DNA of 37,540 nucleotides from contig CAMHPC010000010.1 of the NCBI GenBank assembly GCA_946186945.1, positions 1 through 37,540 on the forward strand. The letters are read 5' to 3'. Made by a program: the position numbers and the translations under genes. This document shows, one piece after another, positions 17,738 through 26,325 of this stretch (within the stretch, counting starts at the first letter, position 1; every line of letters starts with the position of its first letter). The notes beneath the pieces were generated by a model. The model saw nothing but the letters and a program-made list of their open reading frames with translations, did not search any database and was not told where the DNA came from. Source of the DNA: an uncultured Prevotella sp. (GTDB lineage Bacteria > Bacteroidota > Bacteroidia > Bacteroidales > Bacteroidaceae).

Positions 17738-18852
17738 TGAAACAAGAATTAACCTATTGGGTCACACTTGCCATGATTCCAAAGATGTGGACAAAACGTA
17801 AGAATGAGATTTATGTCAAGTGCTATTTGCATTCACCACGCATTTCTATTATTCAATTATTTGAAGAAGCTTCGCTGTGGGACGAACTGGGACTTGACTC
17901 CGATGAAAAACGACTCTTTTCTGAGGCTAAATCCCAACTCGCCAACAACTCATTTCTGGTTGAGGAACTATTGGCACAAGGATATAATATAATTCCGATA
18001 GACTCTGCCGATTTTCCCAGAGCACTAAAAGACAACTTAAAACAGGGTGCTCCTACCGTGATTTTCACAAAGGGAAATCTACAATTACTAAAGAAGGAAA
18101 GTGTTGCAATAGTTGGCTCTCGCTATGCCAATAACAATGCTCTGACCTTTACTGAAAACGTAGCACACAAAGAGGTCAGCAAAGGTAACATTATTGTCAG
18201 TGGCTTTGCAAAAGGTGTTGACCGACATGCTCTGGATGCTGCCATCAGAAATGGTGGTGAGAGTATTATCGTACTCCCACAAGGCATAACAACTTTTGGT
18301 ACAGGATTTAAGCAGTACTATAAACAGATATTACAGGGAAAAATCCTCGTACTCAGCACATTTCACCCTAAAGCCCCATGGAGTGTGGAACATGCCATGT
18401 CAAGAAATTCCATCATATATGCCCTGGGCAGAAGTATATACGTAGCCCAGAGCGACAGTAAGGGGGGCACATGGTCGGGAGTGATAGATGGGTTGAGGAA
18501 AGGAAGGGACATCTATATCAGAATACCAGAGAGTGGAGAAAAAACAGCAAATATGACTTTGATAGAAAAGGGAGCGAAGGCTGTCGATATGGAAGGTACC
18601 CCCACCATTATTGGTATCTCCTCAATTCCTAAGAAGGTGTCGAACGATGAGTATAAAGCCACAATCATCAAGTTACTGACCACAGAGCAGAGAACAAGTC
18701 AAGAAATCAAGTCAAAGATTAATGTGTCATGGTCTGATAACAAGATGAAGAAATTTCTAAGAGAGATGGAGTCTGTAGAAGAATTCAAAGAAAAGAAAAG
18801 AATTTTCTTCCGGTTAAAGATGGCTCATACGCCAACATTATTCGATAATTGA
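17737..18852 (+). CDS. DprA-like (SLOG/Rossmann) DNA-processing protein
   Basis: This 371-residue protein belongs to the DprA family of nucleotide- and single-strand-DNA-binding proteins. Motifs: AIVGSR (124-129), SGFAKGVDRHALDAA (155-169), the EHAMSRNSIIYALG segment (218-231) and SKGGTWSGV (241-249). A small winged-helix-like tail (about 303-360) follows, as in many DprA proteins. The N-terminal part (1-110) is only weakly DprA-like. It overlaps the stop of the RecQ-PRTase gene by one base, so the two are almost certainly made together. In ShosTA the DprA-like partner is the antitoxin; the same may hold here. It is probably not the housekeeping competence DprA, given the operon and the AT-rich codon use. 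Its stop is only 7 nt before topB. Confidence 0.85.
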   Translation: MKQELTYWVTLAMIPKMWTKRKNEIYVKCYLHSPRISIIQLFEEASLWDELGLDSDEKRLFSEAKSQLANNSFLVEELLAQGYNIIPIDSADFPRALKDNLKQGAPTVIFTKGNLQLLKKESVAIVGSRYANNNALTFTENVAHKEVSKGNIIVSGFAKGVDRHALDAAIRNGGESIIVLPQGITTFGTGFKQYYKQILQGKILVLSTFHPKAPWSVEHAMSRNSIIYALGRSIYVAQSDSKGGTWSGVIDGLRKGRDIYIRIPESGEKTANMTLIEKGAKAVDMEGTPTIIGISSIPKKVSNDEYKATIIKLLTTEQRTSQEIKSKINVSWSDNKMKKFLREMESVEEFKEKKRIFFRLKMAHTPTLFDN

Positions 18853-18859
18853 TGTAAAT

Positions 18860-20908
18860 ATGATAGTTTGCATAGCAGAGAAGCCCAGTGTGGCACGCGA
18901 CATAGCACGTATCATTGGTGCCAACAACGCACACCAGGGATATATGGAGGGCAACGGATATCAGGTGACATGGACCTTCGGCCACCTGTGCACGCTCAAA
19001 GAGCCACACGACTATACCGACGCGTGGCGCAAGTGGAACCTCACCTCATTGCCCATGATACCACCCCGCTTCGGCATAAAACTGATAGAGGACGAAGGAG
19101 TGAAGAAACAGTTTGCCGTGATAGAGAGGCTGATGCAACATGCCGATAGCATAGTGAACTGCGGCGATGCCGGCCAGGAGGGTGAACTGATACAACGGTG
19201 GGTGATGCAAAAGGCTGGTGCTCGCTGTCCGGTGCGGCGGCTGTGGATATCGTCGATGACCGACGAGGCCATACGCGAGGGTTTTCAGAACCTGCGCGAC
19301 GAACAGGACTATCAGCCGCTGTACATGGCAGGACTGAGTCGTGCCATAGGCGACTGGCTGCTGGGCATGAATGCCACACGCCTGTACACCCTGCGCTTCG
19401 GCCAGGGGCGGCAGGTGCTCTCCATAGGCAGGGTGCAGACCCCTACCCTCGCACTGATAGTAAACCGCCAGCGAGAGATAGAACAGTTCGTGCCCGAACC
19501 CTACTGGGTGCTTGCCACCAAATACCGCGGTGTGGTGTTCACCGCCACCAAGGGGCGCTTCACCAGCAAGGAAGAGGGCGAACAGGCATTTGCCACCATC
19601 GAGGGGAAGCCATTCACCGTGACCGACGTGCAGAAGAAAAACGGCACCGAGGCACCACCGCGACTCTACGACCTGACCACGCTGCAGGTGGACTGTAACA
19701 AGAAGTTCGGCATGAGTGCCGAACTGACCCTCAACACCATACAGACACTCTACGAACATAAGTTGACCACCTATCCGCGTGTAGACACCCAGTACCTGAG
19801 CGACGACATCTACCCTAAGTGCCCCGCCATACTACGCGGACTACGCGGATACGAGGCACTGACGGCTCCACTGATAGGTACCACGCTGCCCAAGAGCAAG
19901 AAAGTGTTCGACACGAGCAAGGTGACCGACCACCATGCCATCATACCCACGGGAGTGGCGGCAGTGGGACTGACCGATATGGAGAAGCATGTGTACGACC
20001 TGGTGACGCGCCGCTTCATCAGCGTATTCTATCCACCCTGCAAATACGCCACTACCACGGTGATGGGACGTGTGGAGAGCGTAGACTTCAAAGTGAGCGG
20101 CAAGGAGATACTCGACCCAGGATGGAGACGCATATACGAGAAGGATGCTGCCGACAGCCGTGAGGAGAAGAACGAGGAGGAGCGCACCCTGCCACCCTTC
20201 ACCAAGGGCGAGAGCGGACCTCACGAACCCACACTGACCGAGAAGCAGACCACCCCACCGAAATACTACACCGAGGCCACCCTGCTGCAAGCCATGGAGA
20301 CAGCAGGCAAGTTTGTGGACGACGAGGAACTGAGGGCTGCCATGAAGGAAAACGGCATAGGACGCCCGTCATCGCGGGCAGGGATAATAGAGACTCTCTT
20401 CAAACGCCACTACATAAGGCGTGAACGCAAGAACCTGGTCGCCACTGTCACAGGCATAGAACTGATAGACCTGATACGCGAGGACCTGTTGAAGAGTTGC
20501 GAACTGACTGGTATCTGGGAGAAGAAGTTGCGCGAGATAGAACGCCGCGAATACGATGCTGGGCAGTTCATAGAAGAACTGAAGCAGCAGGTACATGGCA
20601 TAGTGCAACAAGTAATGACCGACCCCACCAACCGTCGCATCACCATAGTGGACGAGAAGGAAGAGAAAAAGAAAAAAACTGCGAAGAGCGGCGTCAAAAA
20701 GGGCACCGCTAAGAAGGGTGCCTCAGCACCTGTTTCTGCACCAGCGCCAACACCAGCCGCGCCCACCAGCTCTACCGCGCCCCATGCTGACGACAGCATA
20801 ATAGGCACCGTATGTCCCAAGTGCGGCAAGGGTATAATAATAAAAGGTCGCACTGCTTACGGCTGCAGCGACTACAAGAACTGCGACTACCGCGTGAATT
20901 TTGGGTAG
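18860..20908 (+). CDS. topB: DNA topoisomerase III (type IA)
   Basis: This 682-residue enzyme passes single DNA strands and decatenates. TOPRIM residues are visible in [12 protein letters not shown] (Glu7) and [14 protein letters not shown] (Asp103, Glu107). The active-site Tyr is Tyr305 in [15 protein letters not shown]. After the core comes a Lys/Ala/Pro-rich low-complexity linker (about 595-650) and a C-terminal four-Cys zinc finger (CPKCG, then GCSDYKNC). Base composition and codon use match clpB and other core genes, unlike the AT-richer genes before and after it. The ATG lies 7 nt after the dprA-like stop, so it is probably read through from the recQ-PRTase promoter unless a promoter hides inside dprA. 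TopB and RecQ cooperate in recombination in other bacteria, so the pairing could also be functional. Confidence 0.92.
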   Translation: MIVCIAEKPSVARDIARIIGANNAHQGYMEGNGYQVTWTFGHLCTLKEPHDYTDAWRKWNLTSLPMIPPRFGIKLIEDEGVKKQFAVIERLMQHADSIVNCGDAGQEGELIQRWVMQKAGARCPVRRLWISSMTDEAIREGFQNLRDEQDYQPLYMAGLSRAIGDWLLGMNATRLYTLRFGQGRQVLSIGRVQTPTLALIVNRQREIEQFVPEPYWVLATKYRGVVFTATKGRFTSKEEGEQAFATIEGKPFTVTDVQKKNGTEAPPRLYDLTTLQVDCNKKFGMSAELTLNTIQTLYEHKLTTYPRVDTQYLSDDIYPKCPAILRGLRGYEALTAPLIGTTLPKSKKVFDTSKVTDHHAIIPTGVAAVGLTDMEKHVYDLVTRRFISVFYPPCKYATTTVMGRVESVDFKVSGKEILDPGWRRIYEKDAADSREEKNEEERTLPPFTKGESGPHEPTLTEKQTTPPKYYTEATLLQAMETAGKFVDDEELRAAMKENGIGRPSSRAGIIETLFKRHYIRRERKNLVATVTGIELIDLIREDLLKSCELTGIWEKKLREIERREYDAGQFIEELKQQVHGIVQQVMTDPTNRRITIVDEKEEKKKKTAKSGVKKGTAKKGASAPVSAPAPTPAAPTSSTAPHADDSIIGTVCPKCGKGIIIKGRTAYGCSDYKNCDYRVNFG

Positions 20909-20989
20909 TGCCATTAAAAAACGCCCCAATTCGAGAAAAATTGTTTTCTTTTTTATATCGACAGTATTACAATTTCCCATTTTTTTATC

Positions 20990-20997
20990 TAAATTTG
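20990..20997 (+). promoter_or_regulatory. -7 box of the restriction-modification genes
   Basis: TAAATTTG is a perfect TAnnTTTG box, 24 nt before the methylase ATG. This short leader supports the start at 21022 and excludes the longer frame that reaches back into topB. No clear -33 TTTG lies at the expected distance. Confidence 0.6.
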
Positions 20998-21021
20998 CGG
21001 GATAAAGTAAAGACACGAACA

Positions 21022-22323
21022 ATGGCAACGACAGAAGTTAAAATATCAGAACTGCCTGAAGAGTTGACAGAAGACGGACTGAAGATATATGGCCCAGCAT
21101 CCTACGAGACGCAGGTTGCCATATTGAGTCAATACCTTCATACCCTTAAAGACAAGCACGACATAGTATCAGGCGAGAAGCGTTATGAGATTCTAGGAGC
21201 GATACGAGATTTCATTGAGTACAAACACCAACAGGACCGGAAGAATCCTATGTGGAAAGATATTAGCGATGAAGTCGTATGGATGGCAGCAGAAAGTCCG
21301 TTAGAGAATGAGCTCTTTTCTGACTTTTTCAAGGTTCCGTTCCCTGCCCCTGAAAATCCCAAGTTTACTTTCATTGATTTGTTTGCAGGCATGGGCGGTT
21401 TCCGCCTGGCCATGCAGGCACAAGGAGGTAAATGTGTCTTCTCATCTGAATGGAATGCCTACTCACAGAAGACGTATTTCTCAAACTTTGGCGACATGCC
21501 TTTTGGCGACATAACCAAAGAAGTCACCAAATCGTATATCCCTGAGAAGTTCGATATTCTTTGTGCAGGATTCCCTTGCCAACCATTCTCTATAGCTGGC
21601 GTTTCCAAAAAGAAAAGTCTTGGACGTGAGACTGGCTTCAAGGACAAGACTCAAGGAACACTTTTCTTTGACGTTGCAGATATTATTAGTCGCCATCGTC
21701 CCAAAGCATTCTTCTTGGAGAATGTGAAGAACCTGACTTCACACGATAAGGGAAATACCTTCCGTGTCATATATAACACGCTCAAGGAATTGCGTTATTC
21801 TGTACACTATCTTGTTATGGACGGTCAAACATACGTACCACAACATCGTGAAAGAATCATGATTGTTGGTTTTGACGAAGATGTCTATGGCGGCAAGGAA
21901 TCATTCACGTTCCCTGAGCAGCATGAAGCTACACGTAGCATCAAGGAAATCCTCGACCCCGAAATTGACCCCAAATACACTCTAAGCGACAAATTGTGGG
22001 CATACCTGCAAAACTACGCTGAAAAGCATCGCGCAAAGGGTAATGGTTTTGGTTACGGGCTTGTTGACCTCAATGGCATCACCAGGACTCTTAGTGCCCG
22101 CTACTACAAGGATGGTTCGGAGATACTGATTCCTCAAGGCGAAGGTAAGAATCCACGTCGTCTTTCTCCACGTGAATGCGCACGTCTTATGGGTTATCCC
22201 GACAAATATAGGATTGATCGCGTATCAGATGTTCAGGCTTACAAGCAGTGTGGTAACTCTGTAATTGTACCCTTGATTACTGCAGTTTCAGAACAAATAA
22301 TTAAAACCCTCCAAAACGTATAA
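21022..22323 (+). CDS. Type II DNA cytosine-5 methyltransferase (Dcm/M.EcoRII-like)
   Basis: This 433-residue methylase should transfer a methyl group from SAM to C5 of cytosine in the site cut by the next gene, predicted CCWGG. The ten-motif order is clear: motif [12 protein letters not shown] (117-127), [10 protein letters not shown] with catalytic Cys186, VI ENV (233-235), VIII QHRERI (274-279), [16 protein letters not shown] (380-393) and X QCGNSV (409-414). The N-terminal extension of about 110 residues is typical of Dcm/M.EcoRII. The target-recognition region between VIII and IX is about 100 residues. It starts 5 nt before the endonuclease gene's partner arrangement (methylase first, endonuclease second). 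The sequence is AT-richer than topB, as expected for a mobile R-M system. Site specificity is inferred from the partner. Confidence 0.93.
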   Translation: MATTEVKISELPEELTEDGLKIYGPASYETQVAILSQYLHTLKDKHDIVSGEKRYEILGAIRDFIEYKHQQDRKNPMWKDISDEVVWMAAESPLENELFSDFFKVPFPAPENPKFTFIDLFAGMGGFRLAMQAQGGKCVFSSEWNAYSQKTYFSNFGDMPFGDITKEVTKSYIPEKFDILCAGFPCQPFSIAGVSKKKSLGRETGFKDKTQGTLFFDVADIISRHRPKAFFLENVKNLTSHDKGNTFRVIYNTLKELRYSVHYLVMDGQTYVPQHRERIMIVGFDEDVYGGKESFTFPEQHEATRSIKEILDPEIDPKYTLSDKLWAYLQNYAEKHRAKGNGFGYGLVDLNGITRTLSARYYKDGSEILIPQGEGKNPRRLSPRECARLMGYPDKYRIDRVSDVQAYKQCGNSVIVPLITAVSEQIIKTLQNV

Positions 22324-22328
22324 TCGTT

Positions 22329-23522
22329 ATGAGTGAAATATTGAATTCCGCCATTAAGAGCGTTGGCAATTCACAAGGAGCTTTTTGTCGGTTTATCACG
22401 GCCAATGACACCCATGCCAGCGGTTCGCATCAAGCCGGGTTCCTGATGCCTATTGCTGCCTACCAGCTTATATTCAACAAACATCGTATAAGGGGTGTGA
22501 ATGAAGACAAGTGGGTCACTGTCAGATGGCAAGACGACAGAACAACAAACAACCGTATGATATACTACGGCAAGGCGAAGAATGAACTGCGCATTACTCG
22601 CTTTGGTGAGAAGTTCCCATTCTTTGAGGAAGACCACGTTGGCGACTTACTCATCATAGCAAAGCATACCGACGAAGATTATTCTGGTTATGTCTTGAGT
22701 ACCGAGGAAGATATTGAGACCTTCTTGGCGTACTTCAATCTCTCGCCCGATAAGACGAATCAGTTGATTGAGGTTAATGAAATGGAGAAACCAAATGCAA
22801 AAATTGCACACCTGCTCAACGAATTCGCTTCAAGGTTTACTGATTTCCCTGAGACTAAAATCATGTCAGAGGGTGCAAGGGAGTGCTTTAACAAAGCTTA
22901 TCGAATCGTAATAGATGACATTATTCGAAAACCAGACGACATAATCATGAACTGGTACGAAACCGAGGAAAGGCTATTCAAGTGCATGGAGGAACAGATT
23001 TATTCATCAATGATTTCACAACCTTTCGGCTCCGTAGAGCATTTTGCCGAGATAGCCAATAAGGTTCTGAACCGTCGCAAGTCTCGAGCAGGTAAGTCAT
23101 TGGAACATCACCTTGCCAACATTTTTCGCACAAACGATATTGTTTTTGAAGAGCAGGCTGTGACGGAGAACAACAACAAGCCCGATTTTCTTTTCCCCAA
23201 CAGTGAATGCTATCACAACATCATATTCCCAACCGAAAACCTGACGATGCTTGGCGTCAAAACTTCATGTAAAGACCGCTGGCGTCAGGTGCTCAACGAA
23301 GCTGAACGTATCAAAAACAAACATCTGTTTACCCTCCAGCCAGGTATTTCCAAGAATCAGTTGAAAGAGATGAAAGATGCAAACCTGACTCTTGTCGTCC
23401 CACACAAGAACATTTGCACCTTCCCTGAGGACTATCAAGATTTTCTTTTTGATTTATCAAGTTTCATTGGTTTGGTTCGCAAAAAGCAGGAAACACTCCC
23501 TAAATACTATTTACTTAATTGA
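22329..23522 (+). CDS. EcoRII-type restriction endonuclease (type IIE)
   Basis: This 397-residue endonuclease is close in length to EcoRII (about 404). The N-terminal half (about 1-170) has the EcoRII effector-DNA-binding layout. The C-terminal catalytic half contains RAGKSLEHHLANIF (253-266), KPDFLFP (284-290) and LGVKTSCKDRWRQVL (308-322), which supply the acidic, Lys and Arg residues of the PD-(D/E)xK centre known from EcoRII. EcoRII cleaves before CCWGG and needs a second site for activation, so the same is predicted. The ATG lies 5 nt after the methylase stop. CCAGG and CCTGG are common in the surrounding genes, so the host must be protected by the methylase if the enzyme is active. No disruption is seen. 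Confidence 0.9.
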   Translation: MSEILNSAIKSVGNSQGAFCRFITANDTHASGSHQAGFLMPIAAYQLIFNKHRIRGVNEDKWVTVRWQDDRTTNNRMIYYGKAKNELRITRFGEKFPFFEEDHVGDLLIIAKHTDEDYSGYVLSTEEDIETFLAYFNLSPDKTNQLIEVNEMEKPNAKIAHLLNEFASRFTDFPETKIMSEGARECFNKAYRIVIDDIIRKPDDIIMNWYETEERLFKCMEEQIYSSMISQPFGSVEHFAEIANKVLNRRKSRAGKSLEHHLANIFRTNDIVFEEQAVTENNNKPDFLFPNSECYHNIIFPTENLTMLGVKTSCKDRWRQVLNEAERIKNKHLFTLQPGISKNQLKEMKDANLTLVVPHKNICTFPEDYQDFLFDLSSFIGLVRKKQETLPKYYLLN

Positions 23523-23567
23523 ACAAAAACTGTTTTTAATTAATTAACTAAAGTTTCGCAAGTTCAG

Positions 23568-23864
23568 GTGCTCCCCAAGATTCAAAATGGTGCATATTGC
23601 TTATTCCGTGCAGGAGGTAGCGTGCATCGTGGTGACATTGTCATAGCTGGCATTCATGACTATGACGAAGACTATAACGGCAGGTTCACTATTAAAGAGT
23701 TCAGGCAAGAGTTCATTATGAACGAAGACGGAGTAAGAGAACGCGAATCGGTAACACTAAAACCATTAAACGACAATGGGAATTATCCCACTTTTGAACT
23801 TGATGGTGAAAGTGGAGAAGGTTTTGGCGTGTTCGGTGTGTTAGTTGATATAATAGAATTGTAA
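23568..23864 (+). pseudogene. C-terminal stump of an S24 (LexA/UmuD-like) peptidase
   Basis: The 98-residue frame resembles the second half of an S24 peptidase domain: PKIQNGAYCLFRAGG, GDIVIAG, and FTIKEFRQEF with the Lys expected in the Ser-Lys dyad. The part with the catalytic Ser is missing, and the frame opens only 24 nt further upstream at a TAA. There is no ATG at its head, only a GTG. It lies 45 nt after the endonuclease gene. It is most likely the remnant of a larger gene cut when the R-M module was inserted or reshaped. A short functional protein is less likely but possible. Confidence 0.55.
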
Positions 23865-23947
23865 TTAAGTCTGACGGTCCCACTTCACAGCAACTCACTA
23901 GGAACATGGCATCGATTCATGATAATGAGGTGAAAACAGAAGTGAGT

Positions 23948-24088
23948 TTACATGTGTCTTGCTAACACCATGTTGCGCTTCATATACTCGGCAAAGTCTT
24001 TGGAGTTCACGGGCGATAGTTTCGATTCGGCTATTTTCCGCATCTTGCGCTCCGAGGCTTCCTTGTGGAACTGATTGAGGTATGTCAT
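23948..24088 (-). CDS. Small 46-residue ORF
   Basis: A short frame on the minus strand begins MTYLNQFHKEASERKMRK and ends MVLARHM. It is charged and helical-looking, has no signal peptide, and uses codons like its neighbours. It follows the HD-domain gene by 46 nt on the same strand. An overlapping 65-codon frame starting at 24095 looks less protein-like. No family recognised; it could be a fragment of a longer ancestral gene. Confidence 0.4.
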   Translation of the reverse strand: MTYLNQFHKEASERKMRKIAESKLSPVNSKDFAEYMKRNMVLARHM

Positions 24089-24134
24089 AACTCATCTCTT
24101 CATTTATTATTTTCTACATTTTTACTGCAAAACA

Positions 24135-24758
24135 CTATTCCGTTTCCAGCATGAAAGTGGCAAACTGGTCGGCTGACTGGATGAGGCTGACGAGGGGAAA
24201 ATTGTTGTTGGCGGCGGAGATGTTGCCCTTGGCATCGGCACTCTGCTGCGCCAGTTCCCATGCCGACATGTGCCATCTGATGGCGAGCACCTCATCCTTT
24301 TTCAGTTTCAAGCCCAACTGAAGGAGCATGATGACCGACTTCTCACCATGGCCCACGGGGAAGCGGCTGTAATCCACATCATAACCTATATATTTCTCCC
24401 ACCGGTCGTTGGCGTCCTTGCGGAACTTCTCCTTTTGCACATAAATGTCACTCTTGCACACATCGTGCAACAATGCTGCTATGGTTATGCTTTCTATGCT
24501 GAGTTTCTGTTCCATTTCTGGTCGCACTTGCAGCACAGCACCGCGCAGCGACATGGCCATATCATACACGTTCAGCGAATGAACGAGCAGACCACCCTCG
24601 TAATTGAGGTGTCGGTGGGCAGATGCCGGTGCTTTGAAGAAACCCAATTTCTCCAAAGCGATAATCACCTTGTCGATACCCTCGCGCCCTGTGTCGAACA
24701 GCAGTTGCTTGTATCTTTCTATTTTCTCTTGCAGATTTTGCACGGTGTTCTCTTCCAT
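24135..24758 (-). CDS. HD-domain protein (putative metal-dependent phosphohydrolase)
   Basis: This 207-residue soluble protein has an N-terminal coiled coil (1-30). The HD-fold metal site is visible in HRHLNYEGGLLVHSLNVY (His48, His50, His60) and ALLHDVCKSD with the His98-Asp99 pair. Further His residues in GHGEKS and RWHMS fit the fold. HD proteins of this small type hydrolyse nucleotides or nucleic-acid phosphates, but the substrate cannot be read from the sequence. It starts 15 nt after the stop of the RsiV-like gene, so they share a transcript. Confidence 0.75.
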   Translation of the reverse strand: MEENTVQNLQEKIERYKQLLFDTGREGIDKVIIALEKLGFFKAPASAHRHLNYEGGLLVHSLNVYDMAMSLRGAVLQVRPEMEQKLSIESITIAALLHDVCKSDIYVQKEKFRKDANDRWEKYIGYDVDYSRFPVGHGEKSVIMLLQLGLKLKKDEVLAIRWHMSAWELAQQSADAKGNISAANNNFPLVSLIQSADQFATFMLETE

Positions 24759-24773
24759 AGTATATATGTTGTT

Positions 24774-25451
24774 TTATTCGTCTTCCTCATCCTCTCCGCC
24801 ATAGTATCCGGAGTAGGTGGAGTGCAAGTACGGCAGCACCCTCATATAGCGCATGCGAAACTCCGCCCCCGTCTGGTGGTGTGCGGGACCGATGACCACC
24901 ACCCACCCGTCGGTGAAGCCGGCATTCACTGCCACGAGTTGGTCGGCACTCTCCACATCCAGTTGCATGTCACCATGGTACTGCCACATCAGTTGCTGCA
25001 ACTGCTGTGTGGAGCAGTTGAATATCTCGGAGATGGTGATGCGGTGACCGTCGCGCTTGTCGAACGATGCACAGTCGGCCGCCTTCCATGTCTCCTCATC
25101 TGTATCGGTGACCCACGACTGGAAGGTGACACAGTTTTCATCCTCGTATGCCCTTTCCACACGTATGATGCGCTTGCCGGAGGCATGAACGAGGAACGAG
25201 TCGGCTGCTACCCTGAGCAGAGTAGTGCCATCAGTGAGGGGAGCATCTACCTCGAGCACCTCTGCGAGCCACAGTCTCGCGCTGCGGAGTGCCTGCACAG
25301 GTCCGTCGGTGGGATACTCCACCTCGGCACTCCACGACACCCCGGCAGTGGCACCTTTACGCTGCAGTGTCAACTGCCTGGTCGAGAAAAAATCCTGCGC
25401 TGCGGCAGTGACAGAGACAAGCATCAGTAGTGCTATAATGACTTTACGCAT
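24774..25451 (-). CDS. Exported protein resembling RsiV/DUF3298
   Basis: This 225-residue protein has the signal peptide MRKVIIALLMLVSVTAAAQ. The body contains GHRITISEIFNCSTQQLQQL and later FTDGWVVVIGP and EFRMRYMRVLPYL. This follows the order seen in DUF3298/RsiV C-terminal domains: a 'dl-F' segment, then a strand pair near the end. It has a Tyr/Gly-rich, acidic tail (residues 210-225). The start at 25451 is chosen for the signal peptide and the promoter 35 nt upstream; the longer frame begins at the promoter itself. It is probably periplasmic. Family call is tentative; role unknown. Confidence 0.55.
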   Translation of the reverse strand: MRKVIIALLMLVSVTAAAQDFFSTRQLTLQRKGATAGVSWSAEVEYPTDGPVQALRSARLWLAEVLEVDAPLTDGTTLLRVAADSFLVHASGKRIIRVERAYEDENCVTFQSWVTDTDEETWKAADCASFDKRDGHRITISEIFNCSTQQLQQLMWQYHGDMQLDVESADQLVAVNAGFTDGWVVVIGPAHHQTGAEFRMRYMRVLPYLHSTYSGYYGGEDEEDE

Positions 25452-25485
25452 GTATAGAATTATAATCCTAAATTCAACATGAATG

Positions 25486-25493
25486 CAAATATA
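25486..25493 (-). promoter_or_regulatory. -7 box of the RsiV-like/HD genes
   Basis: The minus strand reads TATATTTG, a TAnnTTTG match 35 nt before the chosen ATG. It is one half of a divergent pair with 25539-25546. Confidence 0.6.
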
Positions 25494-25538
25494 CAATTAT
25501 TTTTTTTCCTGACAGGTATCTAATAAAGAAAAATGAAG

Positions 25539-25546
25539 TATATTTG
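25539..25546 (+). promoter_or_regulatory. -7 box of the M15 peptidase operon
   Basis: TATATTTG lies 25 nt before the ATG at 25571. A nominal TTG start at 25544 falls inside this box, which argues for the downstream ATG. Confidence 0.6.
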
Positions 25547-25570
25547 CACTGGATTAACATTTCAAGCCAG

Positions 25571-26296
25571 ATGAATAGAAATTTTTTAACACTTATATCA
25601 CTCCTCTTTGCACTGACTACGATATATGCTCACCCAGTATCAGGCGATGACGACGATGCTCTCCGTTTATGGAAAGCGGGTGCCGTGGTGAGCGAGAAAG
25701 CCGTAGGGCGATATGGTATGGACCGCTGTTTCACATCGGAACCGATACCCGATGCCGTATTTGAACGCATGAGGGGTAAATCATATCCTGCGGGATGCAG
25801 TGTGAAGCGCAGTGACCTGCGCTATCTGCGTGTGCTGCATGTGGACTGCGACGGACGCACCCACCTGGGTGAGATGGTGTGCAACGCGAGCATTGCCGCC
25901 GACCTGGTGGACATCTTCCGCCAGTTATACCGGGCACGCTACCCTATAGAGCGTATGGTGCTGATAGACGAGTATGGTGCCAACGATGAGCAGTCTATGC
26001 GTGCCAACAACACCAGCAGTTTCTGCTACCGTGTGGTAAGCGGCAGCAAGACCCTGTCGAAGCATGCCCGCGGCATGGCAGTAGACATCAACACCCTGTA
26101 CAACCCGTACGTGCGCACCCGCGGCGGCAAACAGATAGTGGAACCAGCCACCGCCACGCCCTACACAGACCGTACGAAGAAGTTCAGGTACAAGATAGAG
26201 AAAGGCGACCTCTGCTACCGTCTGTTCACCGCCCATGGTTTCAAATGGGGCGGCAACTGGAACACGATGAAGGACTATCAGCATTTCGAGAAATGA
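25571..26296 (+). CDS. Exported M15-family D-Ala-D-Ala peptidase-like protein
   Basis: This 241-residue protein has the signal peptide MNRNFLTLISLLFALTTIYA. It carries the M15 zinc pattern: SKHARGMAVDIN (163-174) with ligands His165 and Asp172, and GGNWNTMKDYQHFEK (227-241) with the catalytic Asp/Glu region and His238. This matches the VanY/M15_4 type, which trims peptidoglycan peptides or acts as a cell-wall endopeptidase. Several cysteines (53, 76, 93, 104) suggest a disulphide-bonded periplasmic domain. The tandem-SH3 gene follows after 29 nt, so the two could act together on the wall. Confidence 0.85.
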   Translation: MNRNFLTLISLLFALTTIYAHPVSGDDDDALRLWKAGAVVSEKAVGRYGMDRCFTSEPIPDAVFERMRGKSYPAGCSVKRSDLRYLRVLHVDCDGRTHLGEMVCNASIAADLVDIFRQLYRARYPIERMVLIDEYGANDEQSMRANNTSSFCYRVVSGSKTLSKHARGMAVDINTLYNPYVRTRGGKQIVEPATATPYTDRTKKFRYKIEKGDLCYRLFTAHGFKWGGNWNTMKDYQHFEK

Positions 26297-26325
26297 CTAT
26301 CCACTAAAAAATAGGAGACATGACT

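Noticed and set aside
20812..21021. N-terminal extension of the methylase frame into topB
   Set aside because: It overlaps the topB zinc finger and the methylase promoter; the ATG at 21022 fits the -7 box.
24270..25430. A 386-codon plus-strand frame across the HD and RsiV-like genes
   Set aside because: It spans two well-supported minus-strand genes and their gap; the composition is not protein-like.
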